NCBI GenBank assembly: GCA_040879985.1 | Contig: JBBDJH010000015.1 | Coordinates: 8,718-72,717, forward strand | Source: VRUE01 sp040879985 | Lineage (GTDB): Bacteria > Actinomycetota > Thermoleophilia > Solirubrobacterales > 70-9 | Length of the DNA stretch: 64,000 nt | Direction: 5' to 3' | In this document: in pieces, positions 32,664 to 40,839 of the stretch | Layout: the number at the start of each line of letters is the position of its first letter | How positions within the stretch are numbered: position 1 is the stretch's first letter | Notes under the pieces: generated by a model | The model's database searches: none | The model's input: the letters and a program-made list of their open reading frames with translations, nothing else | What the model was told of the DNA's origin: nothing | Program-made: the position numbers and the translations under genes

Positions 32664-34232
32664 GCCGGCGTCGGCGTCGTCTTCGGGCGGGCCGGCGTCG
32701 GGCGGCTCCCCGCCGGCGACCAGGGCCAGCACCTCGCCGGCGTACTTCTCGACGAAGTTCGGGCCGATCCCCTTGATCGCCAACAGGGACTCCTCGCCGG
32801 CCGGGCGGGTGGCGGCGATCCGCTCCAGGGTCGAGTTGTGGGCGATCGTGAAGGCGGGCTTGCCGTCGGCGGCGCGCAGGCGCCACTGCTTGAGCTGCTC
32901 GAAGAGCTCGGCGTCGGCGGCGGAGAGCTCGGCCGGGGGCGCCGCGGCCCGCTTCGCGCTCGGCTTGGCGCGGACGGCGACCGTCTCCGGGTCGGGCAGC
33001 CAGCCCTGCGGGTCGCAGACGTCGCAGCAGCGCTCCAGCGGGGCGCCGGCGGTGCTGTCGGAGAAGTGGTCGAGGACGCTGCGGCGGCGGCAGCGCTCCG
33101 AGTAGATGAACTCTTTGATCGTGCGGTAGTCGCGCCAGCCACGCTCGCGGGCGATCGCCAGCTCGGGGTCGCCGGCGCGCTGTTCGTTGAAGCGGACGAG
33201 GCGCCCGAGGTCGGCCTTCATCGCCAGCAGCACCGCTTTGGCGGGCAGCCCGTCGCGGCCGGCTCGGCCGGCCTCCTGGTAGTAGGCCTCGAGGCTGGTC
33301 GGGATCGCCATGTGCCAGACCGAGCGCACGCCGGCCTTGTCGACTCCCATGCCAAAGGCGTTGGTGGCGACGACCACGTCGGCCTCGTCGGCCATGAAGC
33401 GGCGCTGCGCCTCGGCGCGGTGGTGCGGCTCCATGCCGGCGTGGTAGGGGACCGCGCGCAGGCCGCCGTCGCGCAGCGTCGCGAAGTTCTCGTCGGTGTC
33501 CTTGCGGGTGCCGCAGTAGACGATCGCCGGGCGGTTGGCCGGGTCGGCGAGGCCCGCCTCGAGCAGCGCCAGCCGCCGCGCCTTCGAGCCCTTGCCTTCG
33601 AGCCGCACGACGTCGAAAGAGATGTTCGGCCGGTCGAAGCCGGAGCGCACCTGAAGCGGCTCGCGCATCTCGAAGCGGGCGGCGATCTCGCGCGCCACCG
33701 CCTCGGTCGCCGTCGCCGTGCAGGCCATCACGGTCGGCCGCCCGAGCCGCTCGGCGACCTCGGGCAGGCGCAGGTAGTCGGGCCGGAAGTCGTGGCCCCA
33801 CTCGGAGACGCAGTGGGCCTCGTCAACCGCGAGCAGGTCGATGCGGCGCTGCCCGATCGCCTCGAGGAAGACGCTCGAGGCGAAGCGCTCGGGCGAGCAG
33901 TAGACGATCCGCGCCGCGCCGCCGCGCACCTGGGCGAGCGCCTCGCGCACCGCCTCGGCCGGCATCGCCGAGGTCACCATCGCGACCGGGTGGCCGGCCC
34001 CGGTCAGGCGCCGCCACTGGTCGTTCATCAGCGCGATCAGCGGGCTGACCACGATCGTCAGGTCCTCGCCGGCCAGGCCCGGCAGCTGGTAGCAGAGGCT
34101 CTTGCCGCCGCCGGTCGGCATCACGATCAGCGAGTCGCGCCCGGCGAGCGCCGCCTCGACCGCCTCGCGCTGCCCCGGCCGGAAGCTGGCGAAGCCGAGT
34201 TGGGCGAGCAGCTCGTCGGCTAGGGCAGCCAC
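32616..34232 (-). CDS. recQ: RecQ-family ATP-dependent DNA helicase
   Basis: 538 residues from GTG 34232, overlapping the zwf stop by 13 bases; GTG 34244 is an alternative, and the frame runs open much further upstream only because it is antisense-free within zwf. Motifs in order: 'FRPGQREAVEAAL' (motif 0), 'MPTGGGKSLCYQLP' (Walker A, K44), 'LLAVDEAHCVSEWGHDFRPD' (DEAH), 'ACTATAT', 'IVYCGTRKDTDENF', and 'VVVATNAFGMGVDKAGVRSV' with 'YYQEAGRAGRDG' (motifs V-VI). The RQC zinc cysteines ('SERCRRRSVLDHF', 'ERCCDVCDP') and a C-terminal HRDC domain ('LFEQLKQWRLRAADGKPAFT') complete a full RecQ. Role: unwinding in recombinational repair. Confidence 0.93.
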   Translation of the reverse strand: MAALADELLAQLGFASFRPGQREAVEAALAGRDSLIVMPTGGGKSLCYQLPGLAGEDLTIVVSPLIALMNDQWRRLTGAGHPVAMVTSAMPAEAVREALAQVRGGAARIVYCSPERFASSVFLEAIGQRRIDLLAVDEAHCVSEWGHDFRPDYLRLPEVAERLGRPTVMACTATATEAVAREIAARFEMREPLQVRSGFDRPNISFDVVRLEGKGSKARRLALLEAGLADPANRPAIVYCGTRKDTDENFATLRDGGLRAVPYHAGMEPHHRAEAQRRFMADEADVVVATNAFGMGVDKAGVRSVWHMAIPTSLEAYYQEAGRAGRDGLPAKAVLLAMKADLGRLVRFNEQRAGDPELAIARERGWRDYRTIKEFIYSERCRRRSVLDHFSDSTAGAPLERCCDVCDPQGWLPDPETVAVRAKPSAKRAAAPPAELSAADAELFEQLKQWRLRAADGKPAFTIAHNSTLERIAATRPAGEESLLAIKGIGPNFVEKYAGEVLALVAGGEPPDAGPPEDDADAGLDVVATEVGQGDLFG

Positions 34233-35614
34233 GGCTCGTACCACTGGCAGAGGCCGCGGGTCAGCTCGTTCGCCTGCTGCGGCCCCCAGGTGCGCGGCTC
34301 GTAGGGATGGACGGGCCCCGGCTCGTCGAGCAGCGGCTGCACGATCCGCCAGGTCTCCTCGACCGTTTCCTGGCGGGTGAAAAGCTGCGCCCGGCCGGCC
34401 AGCGCGTCGCCGAGCAGCCGCTCGTAGGGCTCCGGGTCCTCGCCCGGGGTTTTCTCGAAGAGCACCTCGAGGTCGGCCGCCTCGAACGCCTCCTCGCCGG
34501 CCCGTTTGGCGAAGAGCCGGATGCGTGACCCCGGTTCGGGCTCGATCCGGATCGTCAACTGGTTCGGTTCGGGCAGCTTCCCCGTGCCGATCCCGAGCCG
34601 CGGCGGGCGCTTGAAGACGACGTTCACCTCCGATGCCTTCGCCGGCATGCACTTGCCGGCGCGGACGAAGAAGGGGACGCCGCTCCAGCGCCAGTTGTCG
34701 ACTTCCAGCTCGACCGCGGCGTAGGTCTCGGTGGTCGAGTCCGGCGCCACCTGGTCGACCGCGAGGAAGCCGTCGTACTGGCCGCGCACGTAGCGCTTCG
34801 GATCGGCCGTGCGCACCGCCCTGAACATCTCCAGCTTCTTGTCGCGGATCGAGTCGGCGTAGTTGCCGGCCGGCGGCTCCATCGCGACCAGGGCGAGGAC
34901 CTGCAGGGCGTGGTTCTGGATCACGTCGCGCATCGCCCCGACCGCGTCGTAGAAGCGGCCGCGGTCCTCGACCCCGAAGTCCTCGGCGATCGTCATCTGC
35001 ACGTGGGCGACGTGCTCGCGGTTCCAGACCGGCTCGAGCAGCGAGTTGGCGAAGCGCAGGTAGGCGATGTCCATCACCGGCTCCTTGCCGAGGTAATGGT
35101 CGATGCGCAGGATCTGCTCCTCGCCGAGCACCGCGCAGAGCTCGGCGTTGAGGGCGCGGGCGGACTCGAGGTCGTGGCCGAACGGCTTCTCGATCACGAC
35201 CCGCGCGTTCCCGGTCAGCCCGGCCGCGCCAAGCCCCTGGACGACGGTGGCGAACAGCACCGGCGGGATCTCGAGGTAGAAGACCGGCCGCTCCGAGCCC
35301 TCGATCGCCTTGCCGACCCGCTCGAAGGTCGCCGCGTCGGCGTAGTCGCCCTGGATGTACGACATGCGCGCGGCGAGCTTGCCGAAGACGTCCTCGTCGG
35401 GGTCCTCGACCGTCGCGGCGATCGCCTCGCGGGCTTCGGCGCGCAGCTTCTCGTCGTCCCACTGGTCGATCGCGACGCCGACGATCGGGCAGTCGAGCTT
35501 GCCGCCTGCCTCCAGGCGGTAGAGCGCCCGAAAGGTCATTTTCTTCGCCAGGTCGCCGCTGATCCCGAAGATCGTCAGCACGTCGGCCGCGGCGTCGTCG
35601 TTCCGCCTCGCCAT
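34220..35614 (-). CDS. zwf: Glucose-6-phosphate 1-dehydrogenase
   Basis: 464 residues from ATG 35614. The N-terminal nucleotide-binding start is 'DVLTIFGISGDLAKKMTFRA' (G-x-S-G-D-L-A-K, normal for G6PDH). The active-site signature is 'LRIDHYLGKEPVMDIAYLRF' (substrate His and Lys), and 'IEKPFGHDLESARALN' and 'VPFFVRAGKCMPAKASEVNV' are further family blocks. It catalyses glucose-6-phosphate to 6-phosphogluconolactone with NAD(P)+. Divergent from gnd and pgl (101 bp to gnd), so the oxidative pentose phosphate genes are regulated from one intergenic region. Confidence 0.95.
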   Translation of the reverse strand: MARRNDDAAADVLTIFGISGDLAKKMTFRALYRLEAGGKLDCPIVGVAIDQWDDEKLRAEAREAIAATVEDPDEDVFGKLAARMSYIQGDYADAATFERVGKAIEGSERPVFYLEIPPVLFATVVQGLGAAGLTGNARVVIEKPFGHDLESARALNAELCAVLGEEQILRIDHYLGKEPVMDIAYLRFANSLLEPVWNREHVAHVQMTIAEDFGVEDRGRFYDAVGAMRDVIQNHALQVLALVAMEPPAGNYADSIRDKKLEMFRAVRTADPKRYVRGQYDGFLAVDQVAPDSTTETYAAVELEVDNWRWSGVPFFVRAGKCMPAKASEVNVVFKRPPRLGIGTGKLPEPNQLTIRIEPEPGSRIRLFAKRAGEEAFEAADLEVLFEKTPGEDPEPYERLLGDALAGRAQLFTRQETVEETWRIVQPLLDEPGPVHPYEPRTWGPQQANELTRGLCQWYEPWLP

Positions 35615-35715
35615 CGGCGCCAGGCTATCCGAGTCGGCGGCCGGGCCGCCACGCCTGCGTCGCGTAGGGTTCTCCCGGTGGATCGCGAAGCCACCGCAAT
35701 GGAGGGGAGCTGCTG

Positions 35716-36732
35716 ATGGAGCTGGGAATCGTCGGACTCGGCCGGATGGGAGCGAACATGGCCCGCCGCCTGATCCGCGACGGCCACCGCATCGTCGCCT
35801 ACGACGTCAACGCCGCCGCCGTCTCCGAGCTGGCCGGCGAGGGCGCCGACGGTGTCTCCTCGCTTGCCGAGCTGGCCGAAAAGCTGAGCGCGCCGCGGGC
35901 GGTCTGGGTGATGGTCCCCTCCGGCGAGATCACCGAGCGGACGGTCGCCGACGTCGCCGCCGTGCTCGAGCCGGGCGACGCGATCGTCGACGGCGGCAAC
36001 TCCTACTACCGCGACGACATCCGCCGCGCCGCGAAGCTGCGCGAGCGGCAGATCGATCTCGTCGATTGCGGCACCAGCGGCGGCGTCTTCGGCCTCGAGC
36101 GCGGCTACTGCCTGATGATCGGCGGCCCCGACGGGGCCGTGCAGCGGCTCGACCCGGTCTTCGCCACGCTGGCGCCGGGAGTCGATTCGGCGCAGCGCAC
36201 TCCGGGCTGCGAGGGCGACCCCTCGCCGGCCGAGAACGGCTACCTGCACTGCGGCCCGAACGGCGCCGGGCACTTCGTCAAGATGGTCCACAACGGGATC
36301 GAGTACGGGATCATGGCCGCCTACGCCGAGGGCCTCAACATCCTCAAGAACGCCGACGCCGGCAAGGCGCAGCGCGAGCAAGACGCGGAGACGGCGCCGC
36401 TCGAGCAGCCCGAGTACTACCAGTACGACCTCGACCTGCCGGAGGTCGCCGAGGTCTGGCGGCGCGGCAGCGTGATCGGCTCCTGGCTGCTCGACCTGAC
36501 CGCGGCGGCGATGCGCGAATCCCCCGACCTCGCCGATTTCGAGGGGCGGGTCTCCGATTCCGGCGAGGGCCGCTGGACCTCGATCGCGGCGATCGACGAG
36601 GGCGTGCCGGCGCCGGTGCTGACCGCGGCCCTCTACGAGCGCTTCTTCTCGCGCGGCCTCGACGACTTTGGCGACAAGGTGCTGTCGGCGATGCGCAAAC
36701 AGTTCGGCGGCCACGACGAGAAGGCTTCGTAG
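35716..36732 (+). CDS. gnd: 6-phosphogluconate dehydrogenase, short (decarboxylating) form
   Basis: 338 residues from ATG 35716, behind GGAGGGGAG. The Rossmann start 'GIVGLGRMGANMARRLIRDG' ends strand 2 with 'AYDVNAAAV', where Asp favours NAD+ over NADP+ (inference). The catalytic blocks are 'IVDGGNSYYRDDIRR', 'DCGTSGGVFGLERGYCLMIG' and 'GPNGAGHFVKMVHNGIEYGI' (Lys and His of the active site). At 338 residues it belongs to the short class rather than the ~470-residue enzyme. It converts 6-phosphogluconate to ribulose-5-phosphate. pgl follows 19 bp later. Confidence 0.94.
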   Translation: MELGIVGLGRMGANMARRLIRDGHRIVAYDVNAAAVSELAGEGADGVSSLAELAEKLSAPRAVWVMVPSGEITERTVADVAAVLEPGDAIVDGGNSYYRDDIRRAAKLRERQIDLVDCGTSGGVFGLERGYCLMIGGPDGAVQRLDPVFATLAPGVDSAQRTPGCEGDPSPAENGYLHCGPNGAGHFVKMVHNGIEYGIMAAYAEGLNILKNADAGKAQREQDAETAPLEQPEYYQYDLDLPEVAEVWRRGSVIGSWLLDLTAAAMRESPDLADFEGRVSDSGEGRWTSIAAIDEGVPAPVLTAALYERFFSRGLDDFGDKVLSAMRKQFGGHDEKAS

Positions 36733-36751
36733 GCCGGGACGGGGCGGACCG

Positions 36752-37432
36752 ATGGCGATCGAGACCAAGGTCTTCCCCGATGCCGACGCGGCCTCGCGTT
36801 TCGCGGCCGAGACGGTCGCCGCCGCCGGCCAGCTGGCGCTCGCGACGGGGGGCGAGTACAACCTCGCGCTGAGCGGCGGCAAGACGCCCTGGGCGATGAT
36901 CGGCCTGCTCGGCGAAATGGAGGAGATGCCCTGGGAGGACACCCACATCTACCAGGTCGACGAGCGCGTCGCGCCCCCCGGCGATCAGGCGCGCAACCTG
37001 ACCCACCTGGTGCAGATGCTCTCGATCGACCACCAGGCGGCGCTGCAGCCGATGCCGGTGACCAGCCGCGACCTCGAACTCTCCGCCGCCGAGTACGAAG
37101 TGCACGTGCCCGAGGAACTCGACCTGGTCCACCTCGGGCTCGGGCCGGACGGCCACACCGCCTCGCTCGTCCCCGGCGACTCGGTGCTCGAAGTCGACGA
37201 CCGCCGCGTGTCGATTACCGGCGTCCATTACCAGGGCCACGCGCGGATGACGCTCACCTACCCGGCGCTCGCCGCGGCGCGCCGGATCCTCTGGCTGGTC
37301 CTCGGCGAGGCGAGCCGCGAGCCGCTCGCCAAGCTGCTCGCCGGCGACACCTCGATCCCCGCCGGCCGGGTCGAGAACGAGAACATGCTGCTCGTCTGCG
37401 ACGAGGCCGCAGCGGGCCGCCCCGCCGACTGA
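36752..37432 (+). CDS. pgl: 6-phosphogluconolactonase
   Basis: 226 residues from ATG 36752. Family blocks are 'NLALSGGKTPWAMIGLL' (phosphate loop), 'EDTHIYQVDERVAPPGDQAR' (DER motif), 'DLVHLGLGPDGHTASLVPGD' (GLGxDGHTASL signature) and 'MTLTYPALAAARRILWLVLG'. It hydrolyses the lactone made by Zwf, and with gnd completes the oxidative branch at one locus. 19 bp from gnd, same transcript. Confidence 0.94.
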   Translation: MAIETKVFPDADAASRFAAETVAAAGQLALATGGEYNLALSGGKTPWAMIGLLGEMEEMPWEDTHIYQVDERVAPPGDQARNLTHLVQMLSIDHQAALQPMPVTSRDLELSAAEYEVHVPEELDLVHLGLGPDGHTASLVPGDSVLEVDDRRVSITGVHYQGHARMTLTYPALAAARRILWLVLGEASREPLAKLLAGDTSIPAGRVENENMLLVCDEAAAGRPAD

Positions 37433-37489
37433 GCCCCAGCCGCAGAAACTGCCAGCCCCGTCGATCCGGCTCGTTGATTGCTCAGGGGG

Positions 37490-37891
37490 TCAACTGAGAG
37501 CCGCGGGCAGGGTCTCCAGGCCCTGGCCGCGAGCCGCGCGGTGAAGCCGCGTGTCCCAGGTGGCAACAGTCAAGTCCTCGGGAGGCAGCACGAGCGCCGC
37601 CGCCAGATGCAGAGCGTCGAGGCTGCGCAACTCAGTCGAGAGCGCCAGCTCGGCGGCGCGTTCGGCGAGGCCCGGATCGACCTCGATCACGTCGAAGGAC
37701 AGCCAGTCCTCTTCGACCCTCTTGGCGGCCTCGCGCCCACCCGCGAGGCCGACGGCGCGAACGGTCTCCACGTAGCCGACCCGGCACATCGACCACTCCC
37801 GGGCTTCCTCCATCGAGGAGATCACCGCCTCGCTGCCGTCCTCCTCGACATAGCGCTTGACGAGAGCGCTCGCGTCGAGGTAGAGCATCAA
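37490..37891 (-). CDS. VapC-type PIN-domain toxin
   Basis: 133 residues from ATG 37891. The four acidic PIN residues are present: D6 (LYLDASALVK), E42 ('VGYVETVRAV'), D92 ('RSLDALHLAAAL') and D113 ('VATWDTRLHRAA'). PIN toxins are Mg-dependent RNases cutting tRNA or rRNA. The start overlaps the antitoxin stop by four bases (37888-37891), the usual antitoxin-first order. The module sits between pgl and rpiA. Confidence 0.9.
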   Translation of the reverse strand: MMLYLDASALVKRYVEEDGSEAVISSMEEAREWSMCRVGYVETVRAVGLAGGREAAKRVEEDWLSFDVIEVDPGLAERAAELALSTELRSLDALHLAAALVLPPEDLTVATWDTRLHRAARGQGLETLPAALS

Positions 37892-38166
37892 CGCTCGTCG
37901 TCGCGCTCGGACAGGACGATCGCCGAAGCCGAGCGTCCAGTGGCCAGCGGGCGCGGCGAGCGGCTTGGGCGGGGACGGGCGGCGGGCGTGACCCTGCCGT
38001 CTGCCACCAGCTCTCGCATACGCTCGCTGCCACGGCGGGCACCGGCGGGAACGATGTCGGCGACTGCCTTCCCGCGCTTCGTCACCCTGATCTGCTCGCC
38101 CTCATCGACCCGATGCAGGACGCTGCTCAGGCTGGTCTTCAACTCGCGGATTCCAATCTCACGCAT
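37888..38166 (-). CDS. Phd/YefM-type antitoxin of the PIN toxin
   Basis: 92 residues from ATG 38166. 'IGIRELKTSLSSVLHRVDEG' and 'IRVTKRGKAVADIVPAG' are the standard Phd/YefM DNA-binding N-terminus, followed by a disordered Arg/Pro/Ser-rich tail that should wrap the toxin. It is the first gene of the operon. The start codon lies in an ATGTG-N2-CACAT palindrome, with a TGCTAAT -10 a few bases upstream, so the transcript may be leaderless and repressed by the antitoxin or the complex. Confidence 0.9.
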   Translation of the reverse strand: MREIGIRELKTSLSSVLHRVDEGEQIRVTKRGKAVADIVPAGARRGSERMRELVADGRVTPAARPRPSRSPRPLATGRSASAIVLSERDDER

Positions 38167-38195
38167 GTGACCACATTAGCAGGGTGTAGCCACAT
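38165..38195 (-). promoter_or_regulatory. Promoter and operator of the toxin-antitoxin pair
   Basis: The inverted repeat ATGTG-N2-CACAT (38165-38176) overlaps the antitoxin start. A further CCACAT half-site lies near 38190-38195, and a -10-like TGCTAAT (minus strand, 38175-38181) lies between them. No good -35 seen. Confidence 0.55.
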
Positions 38196-38213
38196 CCCCT
38201 GGAGGCACGGTCC

Positions 38214-38864
38214 TTACCCCGTCGGCGAGACCGCTTCGACCGCTGCGTTCCGCCCGACCAGCACCTCGCTGACCATGCTCGGCGGGAAGAGGCCGTGCGA
38301 GGAGATTCCCGGATCGGCCTCGAGCCGCGCGGCGAGCTCCGCGGGGTCGCCGATCGCACCGCGGTAGTCGGCGATCGCGCCGCCGTCGGGGCTGGGGGGA
38401 ACGTCGCGCAGCTCGACCTCGGGGCCGAGCCGGGCGAGGGTCGAGCGCAGGCCGAAGGCGAGCAGCTCGAGCGGCACCGGCGGGCTGAGCGAGTCGACCG
38501 GCTTGGCCGAGTCGGCGATCACGACGAAGCGCTCGGTCGCCGCCGCGACGATCTTCTCGCGCTGGTGGGCGGCGCCGCCGCCCTTGATCAGCCAGCCCTC
38601 CGGGGTGACCTGGTCGGTGCCGTCGATCGCGATGTCGAGCCGCTGCAGCGAGCTGAACTCCTCGACCGGGATGCCGAGCTCGCGCGCCTGCCGCTCGGTC
38701 GCCACGGAGGTCGCGACGCAGCGGATTCCAGCAAGGCCGCGGGCGGCGAGCGCCGGCAGCAGGTGGGCGACCGTCGACCCGGTCCCCAGCCCGACGGTCA
38801 TCCCGTCCTCGACCAGCTCCGCGGCGGCCTCGGCCGCGATCCGCTTCTCGTCGTCGGCAGCGAT
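38214..38864 (-). CDS. rpiA: Ribose-5-phosphate isomerase A
   Basis: Family blocks are clear: 'MTVGLGTGSTVAHLLPAL' (phosphate loop), 'LDIAIDGTDQVTPEGWLIKG' (catalytic Asp), 'GGGAAHQREKIVAAATERFV' (catalytic Glu/Lys region) and a C-terminal 'ISSHGLFPPSMVSEVLVG'. The first ATG, 38801, is too far in: 21 more in-frame codons upstream ('IAADDEKRIAAEAAAELVED') encode the N-terminal helix expected for RpiA. That extension has no ATG, GTG or TTG; the earliest plausible codon is ATC at 38864. Either a rare start is used or a base is wrong here. Interconverts ribose- and ribulose-5-phosphate. Confidence 0.85.
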   Translation of the reverse strand: MAADDEKRIAAEAAAELVEDGMTVGLGTGSTVAHLLPALAARGLAGIRCVATSVATERQARELGIPVEEFSSLQRLDIAIDGTDQVTPEGWLIKGGGAAHQREKIVAAATERFVVIADSAKPVDSLSPPVPLELLAFGLRSTLARLGPEVELRDVPPSPDGGAIADYRGAIGDPAELAARLEADPGISSHGLFPPSMVSEVLVGRNAAVEAVSPTG

Positions 38865-38920
38865 GGCCGGGACTCTATGCTCGCCGGACGACTGACCCCG
38901 GATCCGGGATCATTCGTCCC

Positions 38921-39505
38921 ATGGATGCGCGGCTGTGGATGACGGGAAGGGGCGGCGAGCCGCGCTCCTTCGCGCTGGGCGAGCGGATCGCCGTCGGACG
39001 CGACCCGGAGGCGGGCGTCTGCATCGACGACGAGGCGGTCTCCTGGCACCACCTCGAGATCGAGGGCCGCGGCGGGGTGCTGATCGCGACCGACCTCGAC
39101 AGCCGCAACGGCACGGCGCTCAACGGCGAGCCGCTGGACCGGCCGCGGCGGCTGCGCGACGGCGACGTGCTCACGGTTGCCGACTACCGGCTCGAAGTCT
39201 CCGACCCCGTCCCCGGCAGGGCGGGCGCGACCGTCGCGGCAAGCGAGCCCGCGGTCGAGTTGAGCGAGGAGGAGCGGGCGACGGCGACGGCTTTGGTCGC
39301 CCCCTACCGCAGCGAGGGCGCCTTCGCCGGCCGTCCCGCCACCCGGGCGGAGCTCGCCGCGAGCCTGCACGTCAGCGAGCGCACCGCCCAGCGCCGCCTC
39401 GACGCGCTCGCCGCCAAGCTCGAAGTTGCCGGCGACGCGGGTCGCGAACGCCCCCGCCTGATCGCCGCCCGCGTGATCGAGCTCGGCCTCGACCGCCCGC
39501 GTTAG
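38921..39505 (+). CDS. FHA-domain protein with C-terminal helix-turn-helix
   Basis: 194 residues from ATG 38921. The FHA domain spans about residues 15-95 with 'IAVGRDPEAGVCIDDEAVSW' (GR...), the His-containing 'SWHHLEIEG' and 'DSRNGTALNGEPL'. The C-terminal part (about 110-194) has 'ATRAELAASLHVSERTAQRR' then LDALAAKLEV, a winged-helix-like segment. FHA domains read phosphothreonine, so the Ser/Thr kinase at 40832-42661 is a natural partner (inference). The stop codon lies at the base of a hairpin. Confidence 0.85.
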   Translation: MDARLWMTGRGGEPRSFALGERIAVGRDPEAGVCIDDEAVSWHHLEIEGRGGVLIATDLDSRNGTALNGEPLDRPRRLRDGDVLTVADYRLEVSDPVPGRAGATVAASEPAVELSEEERATATALVAPYRSEGAFAGRPATRAELAASLHVSERTAQRRLDALAAKLEVAGDAGRERPRLIAARVIELGLDRPR

Positions 39506-39553
39506 ACGAGCCTGCAGTTACCCGCGTATAGCGCGGCAAAGTGCAGGCTCGTC
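39505..39553 (+). terminator. Two-tier hairpin at the FHA gene stop
   Basis: 12-bp perfect arms (GACGAGCCTGCA 39505-39516 with 39542-39553), with an inner CCGCG/CGCGG stem. The stop codon TAG ends at 39505, so the stem begins at the stop. Confidence 0.7.
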
Positions 39554-39670
39554 GGCACGTGACGGGCCAGATCTGGCCCGATGCGCGTCGCGGCTGTCAT
39601 TGGCGGGCACGTCGCGGGGGCGCAGGATCGGTGGCCCAGTTCAACGCCAACCGACTCGAAAGGAACCACG

Positions 39671-40798
39671 ATGCTCACTCGCTCGATTTTTGCCACCGTC
39701 CTCGCCGTTGCCGCGCTGGCCGCCCTGCCGGGCGGCGCCGCCGCGGCGCCGGCCTCCTCCGGCGCCGTCGTCTTCTCGAAGCTGGTCGCCGACAGTGCCG
39801 AGTACGAAACCGCGCAGGGGGAGAAATTCGTCAAGCCGCCCGAAGGGGGACTGTTCGCCGCCAAGGGCGGCCGGCTCAACCAGCTGACCGAGAACCCGAC
39901 CGACAGCCAGCCCGATTTCTCCCCCGACGGGCGCCTGATCGCCTTCGTCCGCGACGGCGACGTCCACCTGATGCGCGCCGACGGCTCGGGTCAGCGGGCG
40001 TTGACCAGCGGCCCGGAGATCGACGGCCGGCCGCTCTTCGCTCCCAACGGGCGCTACCTGCTCTTCGAGCGCCGCGCCGCCGCCGGCGAGCGCCGCGACC
40101 TGCACACCGTCCGGCTCGGCGGCTCGACCCCGCGACGGCTCGTGCACTACCTCGCCGACGAGGCGGAAGCGACGTTCTCGCCCGACGGCAGGACGATCGC
40201 CTTCGTGATCCCGGGCGGCAGCGGCGCCGGCGCCACCGACGAGATCTACACGGTGCGGCCCTCCGGCGCGCGCCTGCGCGGGGTGTCGCACACCGGCCCG
40301 GTCGACGAGTTCGCGCCGCGCTTCTTCGCCCGCGGCATCGTCTTCAGCCGCGGCCGGAGCGGCGAGGGGTCGGGCGCCTACGCCGACGTCTACACGAGCC
40401 TCGCCGACGGGCGCAGGCCGCGGCCGCTGGTTCGCGGCGCCGGCTCCGCCTACGTCGAAGACGTCAGCGCGAACGGGCGGATGCTGCTCTTCCGCCGCGC
40501 CCAGGGGCTCTGGGTGAAGCGACTGCCCGGCAGCCGTGGCCCGAAGCGGGCGGGCAAGCTGACCGAGGTCGCCGACCAGTCGCAGACCAACGCGGTGTTC
40601 TCCTCCGACGGCCGCGAGGTCGCCGCCTTCGCCGCGACGGAGACCGCGACCGAGGCGAGGCAGACGCTGACGGCTGTCGCCGTGGCGGGCGGCCGCGACC
40701 GTGCGCTTGCCGCCGGGTTCTCCTTCGCGCAGGGGACGCTGACCACCGCGATCGGCCCGGTGATCGCATGGCAGCCGGCGCCGCGTAGGGGCCGCTGA
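39671..40798 (+). CDS. Exported TolB-like (PD40) protein
   Basis: 375 residues from ATG 39671, with AAAGGA upstream. A signal peptide ends near 'GGAAAAPASS'. Blades of the TolB type follow: 'SQPDFSPDGRLIAFVRDGDV', 'GRPLFAPNGRYLLFERRAAA', 'AEATFSPDGRTIAFVIPGGS' and 'TNAVFSSDGREVAAFAATET'. It is soluble and exported with no lipobox. Its 3' end is followed by a stem-loop that covers the start of the kinase gene; the two are probably cotranscribed. Function unknown. Confidence 0.85.
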   Translation: MLTRSIFATVLAVAALAALPGGAAAAPASSGAVVFSKLVADSAEYETAQGEKFVKPPEGGLFAAKGGRLNQLTENPTDSQPDFSPDGRLIAFVRDGDVHLMRADGSGQRALTSGPEIDGRPLFAPNGRYLLFERRAAAGERRDLHTVRLGGSTPRRLVHYLADEAEATFSPDGRTIAFVIPGGSGAGATDEIYTVRPSGARLRGVSHTGPVDEFAPRFFARGIVFSRGRSGEGSGAYADVYTSLADGRRPRPLVRGAGSAYVEDVSANGRMLLFRRAQGLWVKRLPGSRGPKRAGKLTEVADQSQTNAVFSSDGREVAAFAATETATEARQTLTAVAVAGGRDRALAAGFSFAQGTLTTAIGPVIAWQPAPRRGR

Positions 40799-40804
40799 TC
40801 GCGG

Positions 40805-40839
40805 TCCGCCACCGAGCGGTATAACCGCTCGGTGGCGGA
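40805..40839 (+). promoter_or_regulatory. 16-bp stem-loop covering the kinase start codon
   Basis: TCCGCCACCGAGCGGT (40805-40820) and its exact complement (40824-40839) are separated by ATA. The GTG start of the kinase (40832-40834) is inside the 3' arm. It can act as a terminator of the upstream gene, a translation block, or both. Confidence 0.8.

Noticed and set aside
34233..35462. Upstream extension of the recQ reading frame to 948 residues
   Set aside because: The extension is a shifted reading of the zwf coding strand and carries no helicase or other motif; RecQ homology begins at FRPGQ shortly after 34232.
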